Positions 36,152-48,430 of a DNA stretch of 64,000 bases are shown here, one piece after another. Positions within the stretch are counted from its first letter, which is position 1; each line of letters starts with the position of its first letter. This DNA comes from Macquaria australasica. Its lineage: Eukaryota > Chordata > Actinopteri > Centrarchiformes > Percichthyidae. The translations under genes and the position numbers were made by a program. The notes beneath the pieces were generated by a model. It made no database searches. It was given only the letters and a program-made list of their open reading frames with translations, and had not been told where the DNA came from. The DNA lies in the NCBI GenBank assembly GCA_005408345.1, contig SEMN01000306.1, positions 186,001 to 250,000 of the forward strand, read 5' to 3'.

Positions 36152-36999
36152 ATCTGTTTGTTTCTTCTTTTTCTCCATTTTGTTTGAACCGCGGCCAGTT
36201 TCGTCTTCATCACTAGACTGTGTGATGAACATACGGCAGACTTAAGTATTGACTGGGGTAACTGCTGTCACAAGTGGGGTGCAAGGTGGTGCCAATTTTA
36301 GGGGTCCACACACCTGGAGAGGACACACAAAAATTCCACCAAGATTCTTCTGAGAAAATGAGTCTCTGCATCTTGATTGTCAAACCAATCTTCCACAGTT
36401 TCCTCAGTTCTTACACAGCATTAACAATGGGACTTTAACTCTCGGCTTAGTCATACGGATATAGGAAATATTGCCAGAAATCTTCCTGCATCACAGTTTG
36501 AACAGGGAAAACATTGTATACGTGCAGTTGGCTGATTCATGAAGGTTCTCTCTTAAAAGGGCAGACAGGAAGTACTTCTGAACTCTGTGCAATCTGTTTT
36601 AACTCGACTTCGAATTTTATGCAATATAATGTTTCTATTAAATTAAAATGTACAATCTTGAGGGTAAAGCGCATGTTGCATGTTGTGAGCTCAGCAAAGT
36701 GACACTGCTGTCTCTGTCCTTCACCGAAACATTTCACCTGTGATCACAAACAGCAGCAACTGTGGACTGACTCCACTGATGCACACAAGTGGTTGATTCT
36801 GATAATCATTGTTGGCACCTGGCAGTATAACAAAAACACTCCATATGCAACTACCAAGAAGAAATCTCTCTTCAACATTCAGCTGGATCTTACCAGCGGG
36901 GCACAATGGACAGCATTCATTCCCTATCTGATACTCTGCTCAGTGACATGTGAGGGTATGTGCTCTGAAGACATTCATCACAAGTATCTGTGAAGAGGA

Positions 37000-37172
37000 A
37001 GAAAAAGTGTCTTCTATTAGTCTTTAACTGTCTTTTGTCAAACTAACACTCCAAATCCCCCAAATATTGTTTCCAATCATAGAATACTAAGGAAACCAGC
37101 AAACCAGTGCTATTTTGTCTTTAAAAAATGACTCAAATCAATAAATCAACTAATCGCTGCAGCTCCAATAAC
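37000..37172. repeat. hAT-like non-autonomous repeat, right part
   Basis: Ends in 'aaaaaatgactcaaatcaat' and 'aactaatcgctgcagctcc', the right terminus of a common fish repeat whose left terminus is GGCTGCAACGAACGATT as seen at 48129. The left half here is decayed. Confidence 0.55.
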
Positions 37173-37435
37173 ACAGTACCAAGTAAACACTGGCTGTACA
37201 CTTTCTGGGATCATATAACATTTTAAGAGCTATAGTTTGATGACACAACTTAAGTGTATTGGCTGTTATGGTGAGTGCAGTGTTATGGTGCCATTTTGAA
37301 GCTTCAGTTGATTTGTGCTTGAGATGTTGAGCCATAAATGTCACTCTCGATGTCCAAGAATCAGTCTCCTCTGGGTGTTCTGGGCACTCAAATTAACATT
37401 AATGACTTGGCATGTTAAGTCAATGTGTAAGTTAC

Positions 37436-37441
37436 TTTATT
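37436..37441 (-). terminator. poly(A) signal of taf13
   Basis: AATAAA on the minus strand, about 250 bases after the taf13 stop codon. Confidence 0.45.
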
Positions 37442-37694
37442 TAAACAGCCCCAGCATGACATCAAGCATTTGTAAAACACGCTGACATTGCTCATCACAG
37501 TCATACCACCATATAAAATAATGTATACCACATGTCAAAAAAACAACAACACTGAGTTTGGGCAAGTCAAGTCAAGACGAGCAGGTCAAGTCTGACCAAA
37601 CTCCTAAAGAACAACAATTCAGTTTAACAGCAATGAAAAAGAAAAGAGCCGCCAAATTAGATGTAGGTAAAAGAGTGTCCCAACCAATGTCAGG

Positions 37695-38069
37695 TTATGA
37701 GCCATAATTAGCTTCGTCGAAAGCCTTCCGGGCTCTCTTCAGCTCTTCGTTCATGGTCAGTAGGTCTTTGACTCGGGCGAACTTCCTGGGGTCCTTGCGA
37801 ATTAGGAAAACGATGTCCTCCACCTGGACGCGGCCCTGGCGTCCGATAGACATAGCTTTGTGGGTCATTTCCGTGATAAACTCGATCACCAGGTCCTCCA
37901 GAATATCCACAGACTCCGTGTACGGGTTCTGGTCGTCTCCAAATCCGTACATCATACACCGGAGCTCCTTGGAGAAGAGCCTCTTCCTCTTCCCGTGGCC
38001 GACATCTACGCCGCCTGGTCCGTCCTCCACCTCCTCGTCGAAGCCAGTCTCGTCCTCCTCGTCCGCCAT
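37695..38069 (-). CDS. taf13: TFIID subunit 13
   Basis: Histone-fold subunit of the general transcription factor TFIID. It pairs with TAF11 and acts in nuclear pre-initiation complex assembly at RNA polymerase II promoters. The 124-residue product has the length of human TAF13. It has an acidic N-terminus (MADEEDETGFDEEVEDGPGG), a basic KRKRLFSKELR stretch, then the histone fold from MYGFGDDQNPYTESVDILED through VEDIVFLIRKDPRKFARVKD, and ends FDEANYGS. From KRKRLF onward it is essentially the mammalian sequence. The complete coding sequence is one uninterrupted exon, which is unusual because human TAF13, as I remember it, is split. A 137-base intron (38210 down to 38074) lies in the 5' untranslated region, with a GTAACG donor and a TTTTCAG acceptor four bases before the ATG. 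So it is a spliced gene, not a simple processed pseudogene. Confidence 0.95.
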   Translation of the reverse strand: MADEEDETGFDEEVEDGPGGVDVGHGKRKRLFSKELRCMMYGFGDDQNPYTESVDILEDLVIEFITEMTHKAMSIGRQGRVQVEDIVFLIRKDPRKFARVKDLLTMNEELKRARKAFDEANYGS

Positions 38070-38210
38070 TCTGCTGAAAACACACAGATAGTTTGGTTTA
38101 ACTTGCGAGCATTACAAGTACCTTGCCGCTGAACAGTAACATAAATGTTCATGTTACATTAAATTTGTTATAATGTTAAGTTAAACACAATTTCGAGCAA
38201 AAAGCGTTAC

Positions 38211-38450
38211 CTTTCAGCTGAGCGCAGAACACAACACAGCACAGTCTCTGTTGACTTCCGCCTGTTTCTTCGACTGTGGAAGTGATTGGACGAGAAAACC
38301 CGTTTCCTATGGAAAACACTGCTCCTAGCGGTTCATTTCCTCACTCTGTTGTCCCCCGAGGAATGGTAATGATCTGATCCGCATAATGTTACACCACAGA
38401 GTTTGCACATGTTGCTCAGCCATATAGTCAACATGACTGACGGTAGGTTT
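38211..38450. promoter_or_regulatory. probable bidirectional promoter of taf13 and slc35c2
   Basis: The space between the taf13 leader exon (minus) and slc35c2 (plus) holds an ETS-type ACTTCCG at 38254-38260 and an inverted CCAAT box (ATTGG, 38285-38289), both typical of TATA-less housekeeping promoters. A possible non-coding slc35c2 first exon could end at 38442 before GTAGGT. Exact start sites cannot be read from sequence. Confidence 0.5.
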
Positions 38451-39494
38451 CTTTAATAGCACATTTTCTCTGCCGTTTTGTTTGCTGCTGGCAAAGGCCA
38501 AACTCAATTTAAAAAGATGACAATTTAAATTAGCCGTGTGTGGATCCCCCCCATAGCTACATTACGAATTTGCTAGCTTAGTCCGCGTGTGTATGCGTGT
38601 AGCGAGCACTGGCAACCAAAACAGCAAAGTCAACATGTATTAAATCATACTACTTCTTCGCGGGCTGTGTTGATGCCGAATTAAAGAGTGGTTCACACTG
38701 ATTCAAGCAAGGTCTTAGGTCATACTGCATGTGCCTTGTAGATGGGAAGCACACACGGCCACTGTTAATGGAGAGATTGATCAATGGAGTTCAGTATGAG
38801 GGTGTCGCCATATGAAATGACACGTACTGTGTACTCTATCACTAGTTGCAGCAGGCGAGTGATGCTGTTGTACTCTCTACGTTAAGAAATAACCGCTTAT
38901 TTATTTTTGTGTCGACTTAGTAAATTAACCTGTATCTACAATACGATACCGGTTTACATAGCAAACTAATGTCAACTGTTAATGGGGTAACGTTATAAGC
39001 TAACTTAGTTAACCCAGAACTATTGGACCTGTCAAACTTAGCCAAACAACCATTTGGTAAGTGCCACCGTCACCTTAGCAACTGGCGAGTTCGTCAGCTA
39101 ACAGTATGAGCAGAGGCTGTCTAATTAATAAGAAGAAACTAACTCAGTTCCTGTAATAATCTGTTGGCTTGCTGCGGTTAACGTACGGTATCTTAATAGT
39201 GGCCTAATCGCGCTAGTTAGCTGGCGTGGTTTAACAGCTAGCTGTTTGTCAAACTTGGGCTAGGTTAACACTAATGTTGCCATTAAGCTAACGTTGCAGC
39301 AGGCTTATTTATAATTTTGATATAACTATGTAGCTACTTGTTCAGTTGCAATGCAACCAAACCCTAACCCTTGTTTCTCTCTCACTCTCTTAAAGCAACC
39401 AGCTATGGGTGTTAGGAAGGGCTGTGGATTCAGTTTGGAGATGACTTTTCTACAGTAGCTGTCTTTTCTGGACAGCTGATCCTGGCAGCCCTGC

Positions 39495-42400
39495 ATGGCC
39501 TGCCCTGTCCAATTCATTTGCCGGGGGATTCGCACTATTGGATTAGTTCTCCTTTACTATGTCTTCTCTATAGGTATCACCTTCTATAACAAATGGCTGA
39601 TGAAGGTAAGTGAAGGACTTCATAAATGGTTTCCCAGCAATAACACTATTCCTCTACAGAGGACATGCATGGTTTCTTTTGGGGTCATGACTGAAAATCA
39701 TCAAAGATGAATGTCTTCTGTTGTTGTCTTGAGACCCAGATTAACCTATATGGAGGTCTTAAATATGTAATCTCCCAGTGTCTCATGGCTCAGGACCCTG
39801 AGAAAACCCAGAGACACTGACTGGACGATCTACCTTTTATAGACCGTCCTAGATGACCCTGTCCGTTTCTCTCTCAGGGCTTCCACTACCCCCTCTTCAT
39901 GACATTAGTTCACCTCACCATCAACTTCTGCCTGTCTGCCCTGACCCGGCGGGCCATGCAGGGCTGGACAGGGAAACCCCGCATCATTCTGAGCTGGAGA
40001 GATTACCTCTGTAAAGTGGCTCCGACAGGTGAGACTTTAGTGGAGTGAGAGTTTTACCTAACTGTTCAGAAGGCAGCACTAAGTATTAAGAGATCAGAGA
40101 AGGGACTGATGGTCAGCTCTTATCATGTTCTCTTACTGACTAAGCTTTCAGTAAAGAGTACTGCTGCATACAACTGACTAAAGTCCATATTGATACCAAG
40201 ATTACATCACACCTGAGGGGGGTTAGTTGAAGACTCCAATAAACAAATACAGCAATTAACCATCATAAATGATTTGCTTTATATATTAAAGCTAATGTTT
40301 TTTCATTTTTTTGGGATTACCCATTTTCTGTTTCGGCTTTAATTAAAGTAACATGCACGTCAAAATATCCCTTGCATCCCATCCATCGTAAAGCCTAAAA
40401 TTAGTAGGTTTCACTGTTGTTCAGTTTAATGTGAACTATTACAGCACATTTGTTTTTTTTATATGCTACCTTCTTATTTACAATAACACGCACAATATTT
40501 GCAACATAGTTATATAAGAACACAATTTATTGCAAGTTGTTTTTCTTCTGAAAATCCTAAATTCTGTCCCTCTTACCCAGCCATTGCAACAGCACTCGAT
40601 ATAGGACTTTCCAACTGGAGCTTCCTCTTCATCACCATTAGCTTGTAAGTTTGTGGCTTGGGCTTTCTTAATAGAATATTAAATATGATGAGCTGACAGA
40701 CTTCAGGTTATCAGTATTGTTTTTACCCAGTTATCGTGTGGCTCTTATTTTGTCATTCAAGGTACACCATGACCAAGTCTTCAGCAGTGCTCTTTATCCT
40801 CTTTTTCTCCCTGGTCTTTAAACTAGAGGAGCCGGTGAGTGAACTTTCTTTTTCAGTTTCAAACATTTGTTGAAATCATGTGTTGACTACACAATGCCTG
40901 AACTAACTAACTAAAGAAAGAAATAATTCTACCATCACTGAATGATATAATCGTTTCTACCTGATTTATGTTCACTTGTCATACTGACAGAATTAGAGAA
41001 GTGCAGTTAGCATACAGACTATGTGCATGCTGGAGGAAAGGCTTTTGCTGTGTTTTCTGATTTTTACAGTCCTACAAAAAGAAGAATTTTGAGGAAATTT
41101 CATGATGGCTGTGAATGGCCATGAAATGAGCAGTCAGACAGTGTGCTAATACCTTTACTGATTAAAAACAAAATCTATTTCAGTCTAACTCAGAACCTTG
41201 CTGTGTTCTCATTGTGGTCAGTAAAATTAATTTTACCTTCACTCCACTCACTCTTCATTAAAACACAGATAGGTACTGTACATTCATTAACAGCTTGCTC
41301 GTTACCGAAAAGTACCTCGGGTCATTTAGTCTTTTCCATCTGTGAGTACGCTTATTCAAGGGGGAATTCAAGTCGATGTGGGGGGAGCTCATGTAGCAAT
41401 GATGAAAGTTCACTTAAGTATTTAAGGTTTTCTCCTTACCTTGGTCTTATACTTAAGGAATCCCTTAAACACAACAGACCTTAGCAACCAAAGTAAGAAG
41501 AAAAAAATTTAAGGTACCCAGTTGATTTTACACTATAGATTTGACTCGCAGTCAATTCATGATTTGTTCAACCGTCTAGAGATGGGTCACTCTACTTTCT
41601 GCAGGTGTGCTCTTCCAGCCCCTTCGCAATTAATGATTGCTCTACGCTCACCATCATGGAGTCCTTCTCTTCCACCCAGCAGTCACTATCTGTTGTGTGT
41701 GATTTTTTTTTTTTCTTCTTTCCATTGATTTCCTCCAATTTTCAGTGGCGATCAATATAAGATATGCAGCTTTTGTCACAAATCTCCTGGTAACCACAAC
41801 TATTGCCAGCATGTTTCTTCAGTGGAGAGAGATGTTCTTAAATAATGGCTAGCCTAACAACAAAAATAAAGATGCTTGCAAGACACCAGCGTGCCGGTGA
41901 ACTGTAAGGAAATAAAGTTTTTTTTATCCACTTCTCCCCCACTTTATTGAATACCATAGTTCAGACATCTGTAGAACATGATATTAGTTCATTACAATAC
42001 GAAAATGATAACATGACTGCCACAAGTACTGACGAAGGCAAATAATTTAAATCGGGCAGTAAAATAATCAAAATAAATTATATAAAAAAGGATAACATGT
42101 CTATAAATTTATCTTTATAAATCTGTCTTATCTTTTAGTGTGAGAGAAGGGATCACTTAAATTACAATTCCAGGAAGTCAAGTAGTTTTAATGAATTCTT
42201 ATCATTAATTTGTCTCGAGGATTTGAAAAAGATGGCCCATAAATTTTTAAATGCTTCAAAAACAGGAGAGATCTCCATTTGTCTAAATAATATTTTGCCA
42301 GCAGAATCAGTTTACAAGATATTCAGTCGTGGCAGTCATGTTTACATTTCACCAGCATAAACAGATGCACACTAGCGTTATAGTCGCCGTACAGGCCAGC

Positions 42401-44895
42401 GTCCAGGCACACAGTTTAAATTTTAATCAGGGCCAGTAGATTCTTGACCCACTTGCCCAATTATGAATTACATAATGATTAAGAATCTTATCTTGGTTCA
42501 GTAATTTTCTTGAGTAAGGGGTGTAAATTAGGACGTAATGTAATATACTTTAAAATATGTATGGTAGTCACAAATAATATCACAAATATTTAGTATTTCT
42601 TCAACCTCTATGTGCACTGTCTCTCTCTTCTGTCCCTTTCGACCAGAACCCTTTCCTGATCCTGGTGGTCCTGCTGATCTCCAGTGGTCTGTTTATGTTT
42701 ACATTTGAGTCGACCCAGTTCAACCTGGAGGGCTTCATCATGGTGCTGCTGGCGTCCTTCATAGGGGGGATCCGCTGGACCCTCACTCAGCTGCTCATGC
42801 AGAAAGCAGAGCTAGGTGAGTGCTGAGTCACTGTCAAGTTGAAAATGATGAATATATTGTATGTGGAGCAATCCCGTTATCGTTGCTTTGCTTGTGGGCA
42901 TTTTAGCCACATAAACACCTGAATTCAAATGTGACTATCTGCTTCCTGCGGCCATCCACCCTGAATGAATTGAGATGGGTAAATAGATGAACAACTGACT
43001 TCCTGTGAAACATTTGAAAGAGGCAGTTTGGAATACAAATGCAAAAATGATAAATATATGTGTAACAGCATTTTAGCTTTTCAGTAAACACCATAGACTG
43101 TATATAAAGATGGACGACGCGTCAAGCCAAAATATCCCGGATACGGGAGCTGCCATCTTGCGCTGGTTACGTTTTTTGGAGCCAGAGTCGCCCAAACCAA
43201 TCGAGCACACTCACAGTTGTCAATCATGACGTGACACCCCGTTTTTATAGCATCAAATAACTAATTAAAAACAAACTTATTAGAAAAATGAACACAAACA
43301 AACATCAGCGTGATAAGAACTACCTAAAATGGCAGAAACCATCTTTGGGAACATTTTATTTGACGTGTACTTTGATTTTTCAGTTTGGCCCACGTCCTAT
43401 CCACTAACATGGAGGGGGCGGGGTTTATGACCTATACTGCAGCCAGCCACCAGGGGGCGATTGAGATGTTTTGGCTTCACTTTTGGGGAGCTGTCATGCC
43501 GCCCTTCTTTTTATACAGTCTATGGTAAACACCAGTTTCCAGACATTTTGCGATACTCCTGGCAGCCCTCTCGCCTTGAATGAATCGATAGATAATTAGA
43601 TAAGTTTCCTGTGGAACCTCTGAAAGAGGCTCAACAGAATACAAATTAAAAATTAGGAATACTTTGTTCAATATCACCTCAATCAAAACTGCGTAATCAG
43701 CACGCAGCTAAGAGAAGAATCAGACAAGAATTACAACATAAACTCTGACGTGACTATTCGGCACATCTAAATTTGTGTTTATGTTTTGCCATAACTGTGA
43801 GAAATGGATTTTAAAAAGTTGAAACTCATGCAAGCTTATTACCACATTTTCTCCTACTGTAAACTTCTTTTTCATGTTGCACTTTCCCCCAGGCCTTCAG
43901 AACCCAATAGACACCATGTACCACTTACAACCTCTCATGTTCATTGGCCTCTTTCCCCTCTTTCTGGTTAATGAAGGTGAGTACAGTCTTGATCTGTGGT
44001 TTGTCGTCCTCACTCTGTTGTCTCTCAGCTCTTGTCACTGCAGTAAACTGAACTCTGTAGCCCTAATTATGCTTTTTCAGGTTATTTTCAATGACAGATT
44101 ACATAGACTCCTCTGTACAGATCAATGGTCATTTTCCTCATAAAACCGATTAAGTGTCAACATAGCATCTGTCCCAAAACCCATACTTGAGTGCAAATAA
44201 TCAAGTGCCTGTTAAGACTGCAGCTTGTGGAGGTTGATGTATGTGTATGTATATGTATGTATATATATGTGTGTGTGTGTATGTATGTATGTATGTATGT
44301 ATATATATATATATATATATATAATTTTTTTTAACAGTAACCCTCTTAAAATCATATTTAGTTTACTTGATAGATTATGTTGTTTTTGCATCTTTACTAC
44401 AATGAGCTTTGTGCTTTACTGTCTTGTCTTTGATTTTTAGAAGAAAATTAACTGTAAATAAAAATACAGATTACATGACTTTTTTTTAAATCCAGAAAAC
44501 ATGCACAGGAGTACTTTTTCAGCCCTGAGTAACGTCTGCAGGTTTTCCTCTCAGGCTGCGTTCTGCCTTACACCAGGGGTGTCAAACTCATTCTAGTGCA
44601 TGGGCCACATACAGCCCAGTTTGATCTCAAGTGGGCCGGACCAGTAAAACCATTGCATAGTAACCTATAAATAACACCTCCTCTAAATTTTTCAAAACTA
44701 AGTGCAATTTCAACAGTTTTTCCACATTCAGTCAGTCTACACCAATAAGGCAGTGCAGCCTGTACGTTGCCTGAGAGGTGAAATCCATGGTCATAGTCAG
44801 AGTGAGGACAGTTCCATTAAAATATGTAGGGTAGTACCTTTATAGTCGCCAAAAGGGAATTTTATGGTTAAAAGGCAACTATCCAACTATGTCTC

Positions 44896-44927
<32 letters not shown>

Positions 44928-47407
44928 TCTCTGCACTTAGTGACACACATCAATCCAACTGCTTGACATTGCATGCCAGAGATCTTACATTGGTAACATT
45001 CTTCACTCTTTCTCTGTCTTTTCCAATGTATCACCTACAAATGCCCCCAGGTTCACAAGTAAACCTTTGCTGTTTGACTTGAAAATCCTGAAATATAAAT
45101 GGACAAGTCCTCTAACCAACCCATGGAAACATCATTATGGATTCCCCTCTCTGTCTTATTTCCAGGGTTGAGTCTCAGTACTTCAGAAAAGATATTCCGG
45201 GTGACGGAGCTCTCACCTCTCCTGTATACACTCTTCACATTGAGCATTGGCGGCTTACTGGCCTTTGGTTTAGGCTTCTCAGAGTTCCTGCTAGTCTCCC
45301 GAACCTCCAGCCTCACATTGTCCATATCAGGGATCTTTAAGGTACTGTTATAATTCTGTGTAGCATGATTTTCTTTTTTTGAATCATTCAAAATAAGTCA
45401 ACAAAGCTAGAGAGCTGTGTTGCCTTTTTTCTTTTGGGGGGACTAAAAGAAGCAAATACACACATTTTTAGACTATACTAGAATTTTATCGCTGAAAATT
45501 TAGAAACTCTAAAGCTTTGTTCCCACCAAAAGCAAAGCGAATTTTCACCTTGCCTTACTCGAATTTGACCGCGGGATCATTTGTGAATGAAGAAACACAA
45601 CTTGCGAATATACGCCCTTCTGGGTTCATAACGTCATCCGGAGGCGCACACAGCTCGATGAATTTCACCGCCTTCTCCAGGAACTGTGTCTGGATGACTG
45701 CCACTTCCATTTCTACTTTAGGCTTACCAGTGCCCAGTTTGACTGGTGCCAGGACTACAGCGGTATGAACCAAAAAGAATCATATTTTGCTGTGATTTAA
45801 TTGCAATAAATGGATCAAATGGATGCCAAAATAACTACATCATGATGCAGATTCATAAAAAGTCTGAATCCATGCTTTGTCAGGTCTGTCCGCAAGATGA
45901 CAAGAAAATAACTTTTAAAATTGCTTGTTTTCTGAATGGAGTTTGGATCGATCAGGGCTAGTGACTTGGTTCATAGTAAAGTACAACCGATTGCTGGAAT
46001 CAAGTAACAGACGCATGTTTTCAGAACTTACCAGGTAGTCCAACTTCCACGCTTACTTTTCTCCAAGCAATCTCTTTTTTTGGTCCAGTTTTGTATAAAT
46101 ATGAAGTAGTATTATAGAGCTCTGTTCCCACGGATGGTTATTTTCTCCTTCATTTCTGATTCAACGTCAGGATGTCAGGAGGAGAATCTCGATGCTGATA
46201 GGCTTTCTTGACACAAGATCTTGCAAATTTATCGGGCAAGTTGAAAAATCACCCGGCACGAATTCACGTCTATTCGCGTCTTTGCATTGACTTTGTATGC
46301 GCAAAAATTTCACTTTGCGTTTGGTGTGAACCCACCTTAAGTTTCTGGGACAGCTTCAATCTTATCGGACATGCTCTGAAAGGTCAGCTGCTCTGCTATT
46401 GCTAAAGATCTGGGCACACAGTTTTTCATCTGTCCAACAACTTATGTTTTTTCATTTCATCTTTTTAAAGCCTCAAGGGGCTGCGGTGTTCTGGTCTTGT
46501 TCCGACCTATCTAATAAACCCTGCCTTGTTTTTCTGTAGGAGGTGTGTACTCTGCTTTTGGCAGCACCTCTGATGGGAGACAAACTGGACCTGCTTAATT
46601 GGCTGGGATTTGCTGTGTGTCTGTGTGGCATTTCATTGCATGTCGGACTCAAGACATATTATTCCAAAAGTAAGTGTTCATTTTATTATTTTTCATTATA
46701 CTGTTAACATATCAAGAGTTGACAAATATTTACAGACATGTTTAATGACATGTAAAGTGTTCTTTTGATCTTTGATAATAATAATATCTTGTGTCTGATA
46801 ATCCCCAAAAAAAAATTATAACAATGACACCTATTCCTTCCTCATTGAAAAATCCAGAATCTATGAATGTGCAAATATTTTTCATTTCAAAAAGTTAACT
46901 ACTGGACACAAGATGTCTCTTACTTTACTGGAAAGTTCATTCTCAGGCTTCAGGTTTCCACATTACGCTTGTGTGAGTTGCTGTTGCTGTTCAATCCTGC
47001 CATGAGGGAGCACAAAGACGTTAATCGCTGTGTAGTTACTTGGCTTGTAACGCCTGATTCTGTCTGAAAGCGGCCTAAAAGTGAACAGGGAAACTCTCCC
47101 CCTTCAGGAGATCAATGTGAAAACTCTGCACATACTGTACATCATTCTGCACAGTGAGGCTCAACCATCCAAGTCAAGTCACGATAAGCAAAATGTTTGA
47201 GTGGAGGGGGGGCTTTAAGAAGTGATGATAATGTTGACAATGTTGTGATATTTTCCATCAGATAAGGCCCTGTCTTTAAGGCAGCTCAACAGTAAGAGCC
47301 CAGAGCTTGAGTTGCCATTACTGCGGCAGAATGGAGACGAAAGAGAAGATTTGGCTGCTGACGAATCCAATGACGAAGACGAGGAACAAGAAATCACTCT
47401 GCACTGA
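39495..47407 (+). CDS. slc35c2: solute carrier family 35 member C2
   Basis: Multi-pass membrane protein of the nucleotide-sugar/triose-phosphate transporter family. Mammalian SLC35C2 is in early Golgi compartments and is reported to influence Notch fucosylation. Coding exons: 39495-39605, 39878-40028, 40581-40644, 40762-40834, 42647-42815, 43893-43976, 45166-45341, 46540-46669, 47262-47407. All junctions are GT-AG with matching phases and give 367 residues; human is about 365. Landmarks: FSIGITFYNKWLMKGFHYPL in TM1-2, SNWSFLFITISLYTMTKSSA, then VFKLEEPNPF, GGIRWTLTQLLMQKAELGLQNPID (the family's RW.LTQ..M motif), and an acidic cytoplasmic tail DEREDLAADESNDEDEEQE. The start codon exon begins at an acceptor near 39396, so the leader is spliced. 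Introns hold several transposons. AATAAA is at 48966-48971. Confidence 0.95.
43093..43525. mobile_element. 433-bp hAT-like MITE in slc35c2 intron 5
   Basis: The left end ATAGACTGTATATAAAGATG mirrors the right end TTTTTATACAGTCTATGG. TAAACACC flanks the element at 43085-43092 and 43526-43533, a perfect 8-base target duplication as made by hAT transposases. No coding frame inside. The surrounding intron sequence ('gcctgaatgaattgag' against 'gccttgaatgaatcgat') also repeats on each side, so the insertion may sit in a small local duplication. Confidence 0.75.
43447..43460 (+). promoter_or_regulatory. CTCF-like core motif inside the MITE
   Basis: CCACCAGGGGGCGA matches the CTCF core (CCASYAGRKGGC) over its first 12 bases. 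Binding not shown. Confidence 0.4.
44235..44325. repeat. compound TG/TATG/TA microsatellite
   Basis: Successive (TGTA)n, (TG)n, (TATG)n and (TA)n tracts in slc35c2 intron 6. Confidence 0.9.
44574..44740 (+). mobile_element. hAT-Charlie-like fragment, left end
   Basis: Starts CAGGGGTGTCAAACTCATT, then 'gggccacatacagcccagtt' and 'aagtgggccggaccagtaa', a terminus found throughout fish genomes. The right end is not found before the TA tract at 44897, so the copy is truncated. Confidence 0.7.
44897..44921. repeat. (TA)n microsatellite
   Basis: Perfect TA tract of about 24 bases in slc35c2 intron 6. Confidence 0.9.
45513..46337. mobile_element. PIF/Harbinger-like non-autonomous element in slc35c2 intron 7
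   Basis: The left end AGCTTTGTTCCCACCAAAAG and the reverse complement of the right end, AGGTGGGTTCACACCAAACG, form an imperfect terminal repeat of about 30 bases. TAA flanks both ends (45510-45512 and 46338-46340). A 72-residue minus-strand frame (45555-45773) lies within; its origin is unknown. Its ends share the GGGTTCACA word with the MITE at 17851. Confidence 0.65.
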
Positions 47408-47699
47408 CATCACAGGATATGAGCCAATGAAGTCTAGACCATCAGATGGTTTGAACAGTGACGTCAAAGCTTTAGAGCTGGTTATGTTTGGCACACGCTG
47501 CCACAAAAAGAGCGAACAGCCTCTTTAGCTCCTTCTTCCATCGATCATGTCTTCAGGCCAGGCCAGGGCCTCATTATCAGCTGCACATTAACTGTGGACT
47601 TGACACAAGTTATGATCTTTTGCCTTAGGGGAGCTTCAAAAATGTAGCTAACACATCCAAGTGTCAACAAAGTATGAGTGTTACTGCTTTAAAGGGATA

Positions 47700-48128
47700 C
47701 TTTGACACCTTGAATTGTAGTGGGTCATTTTTCTTTGCTAGATACTTGTCACACTGTGGGAATCTCTTCTTGCTTTGTTATATATACCTATATACACATA
47801 ACATTACTAGCATTATGTGAAATGGCACAGGTCCCGTCAGAATAATCTGTTTTAATGAGGATATGAGTGTCTGGTTTAGGAAAAATCTACTAGAATTTCC
47901 GGTAATGCAGAGTGGGAGCAGATTACATTATTTCTTTCCCTTAAATATGTAGCCTGATTCCCAAGAAAATAATATATATATATATATAATATTATTTTGT
48001 GTAAAAACAAGATTAATAGAAGATGCATAATATAGTTCCTCAGATTCCTATTTTTGCAGATGGCTTTGCTGTTCTTCTATCAAAGCTAACAATACAATTT
48101 AATACGGATAGATCATTGGGGTCTGTCA
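47700..48128. other. slc35c2 3' untranslated region
   Basis: Sequence after the stop codon at 47407 with no further exon. Short TA tract near 47970-47990. The transcript probably runs on through the hAT-like repeat to AATAAA at 48966. Confidence 0.5.
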
Positions 48129-48430
48129 GGCTGCAACGAACGATTGTTATCACTATCAATAAATCTGCAGGTTATTTCCTTGAGTCAACGAATAATTGTT
48201 TGGTCTAAAAAATGTCAGAAAACAATGCCCATCATAATTTCCTAAACCCTAAGGATAGGTCTTCGAATTGCGTGTTTTGTCCAACCAGCAGTCGAAAACC
48301 CTTCAGGTACTATCACATATGACAAAGGAAACTTGCGAATGTTGATAAAAAATGATTATCTCGATTATCAAATTAGTTGCTGACTAATTTACTGCCAGAT
48401 TGACTAACGAAAAAATTGACTAACTGACTG
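48129..48430. repeat. hAT-like non-autonomous repeat in the slc35c2 3' region
   Basis: Starts GGCTGCAACGAACGATTGTT, passes through 'aaatgtcagaaaacaatgcc' and 'gtgttttgtccaaccagcag', and ends near 'tctcgattatcaaattagtt'. Same family as 37000-37172 and 52875-53062. Confidence 0.7.

Noticed and set aside
37708..38091. Long alternative frames overlapping taf13 on both strands
   Set aside because: They are shadows of the conserved taf13 coding sequence. Only one frame matches the family.
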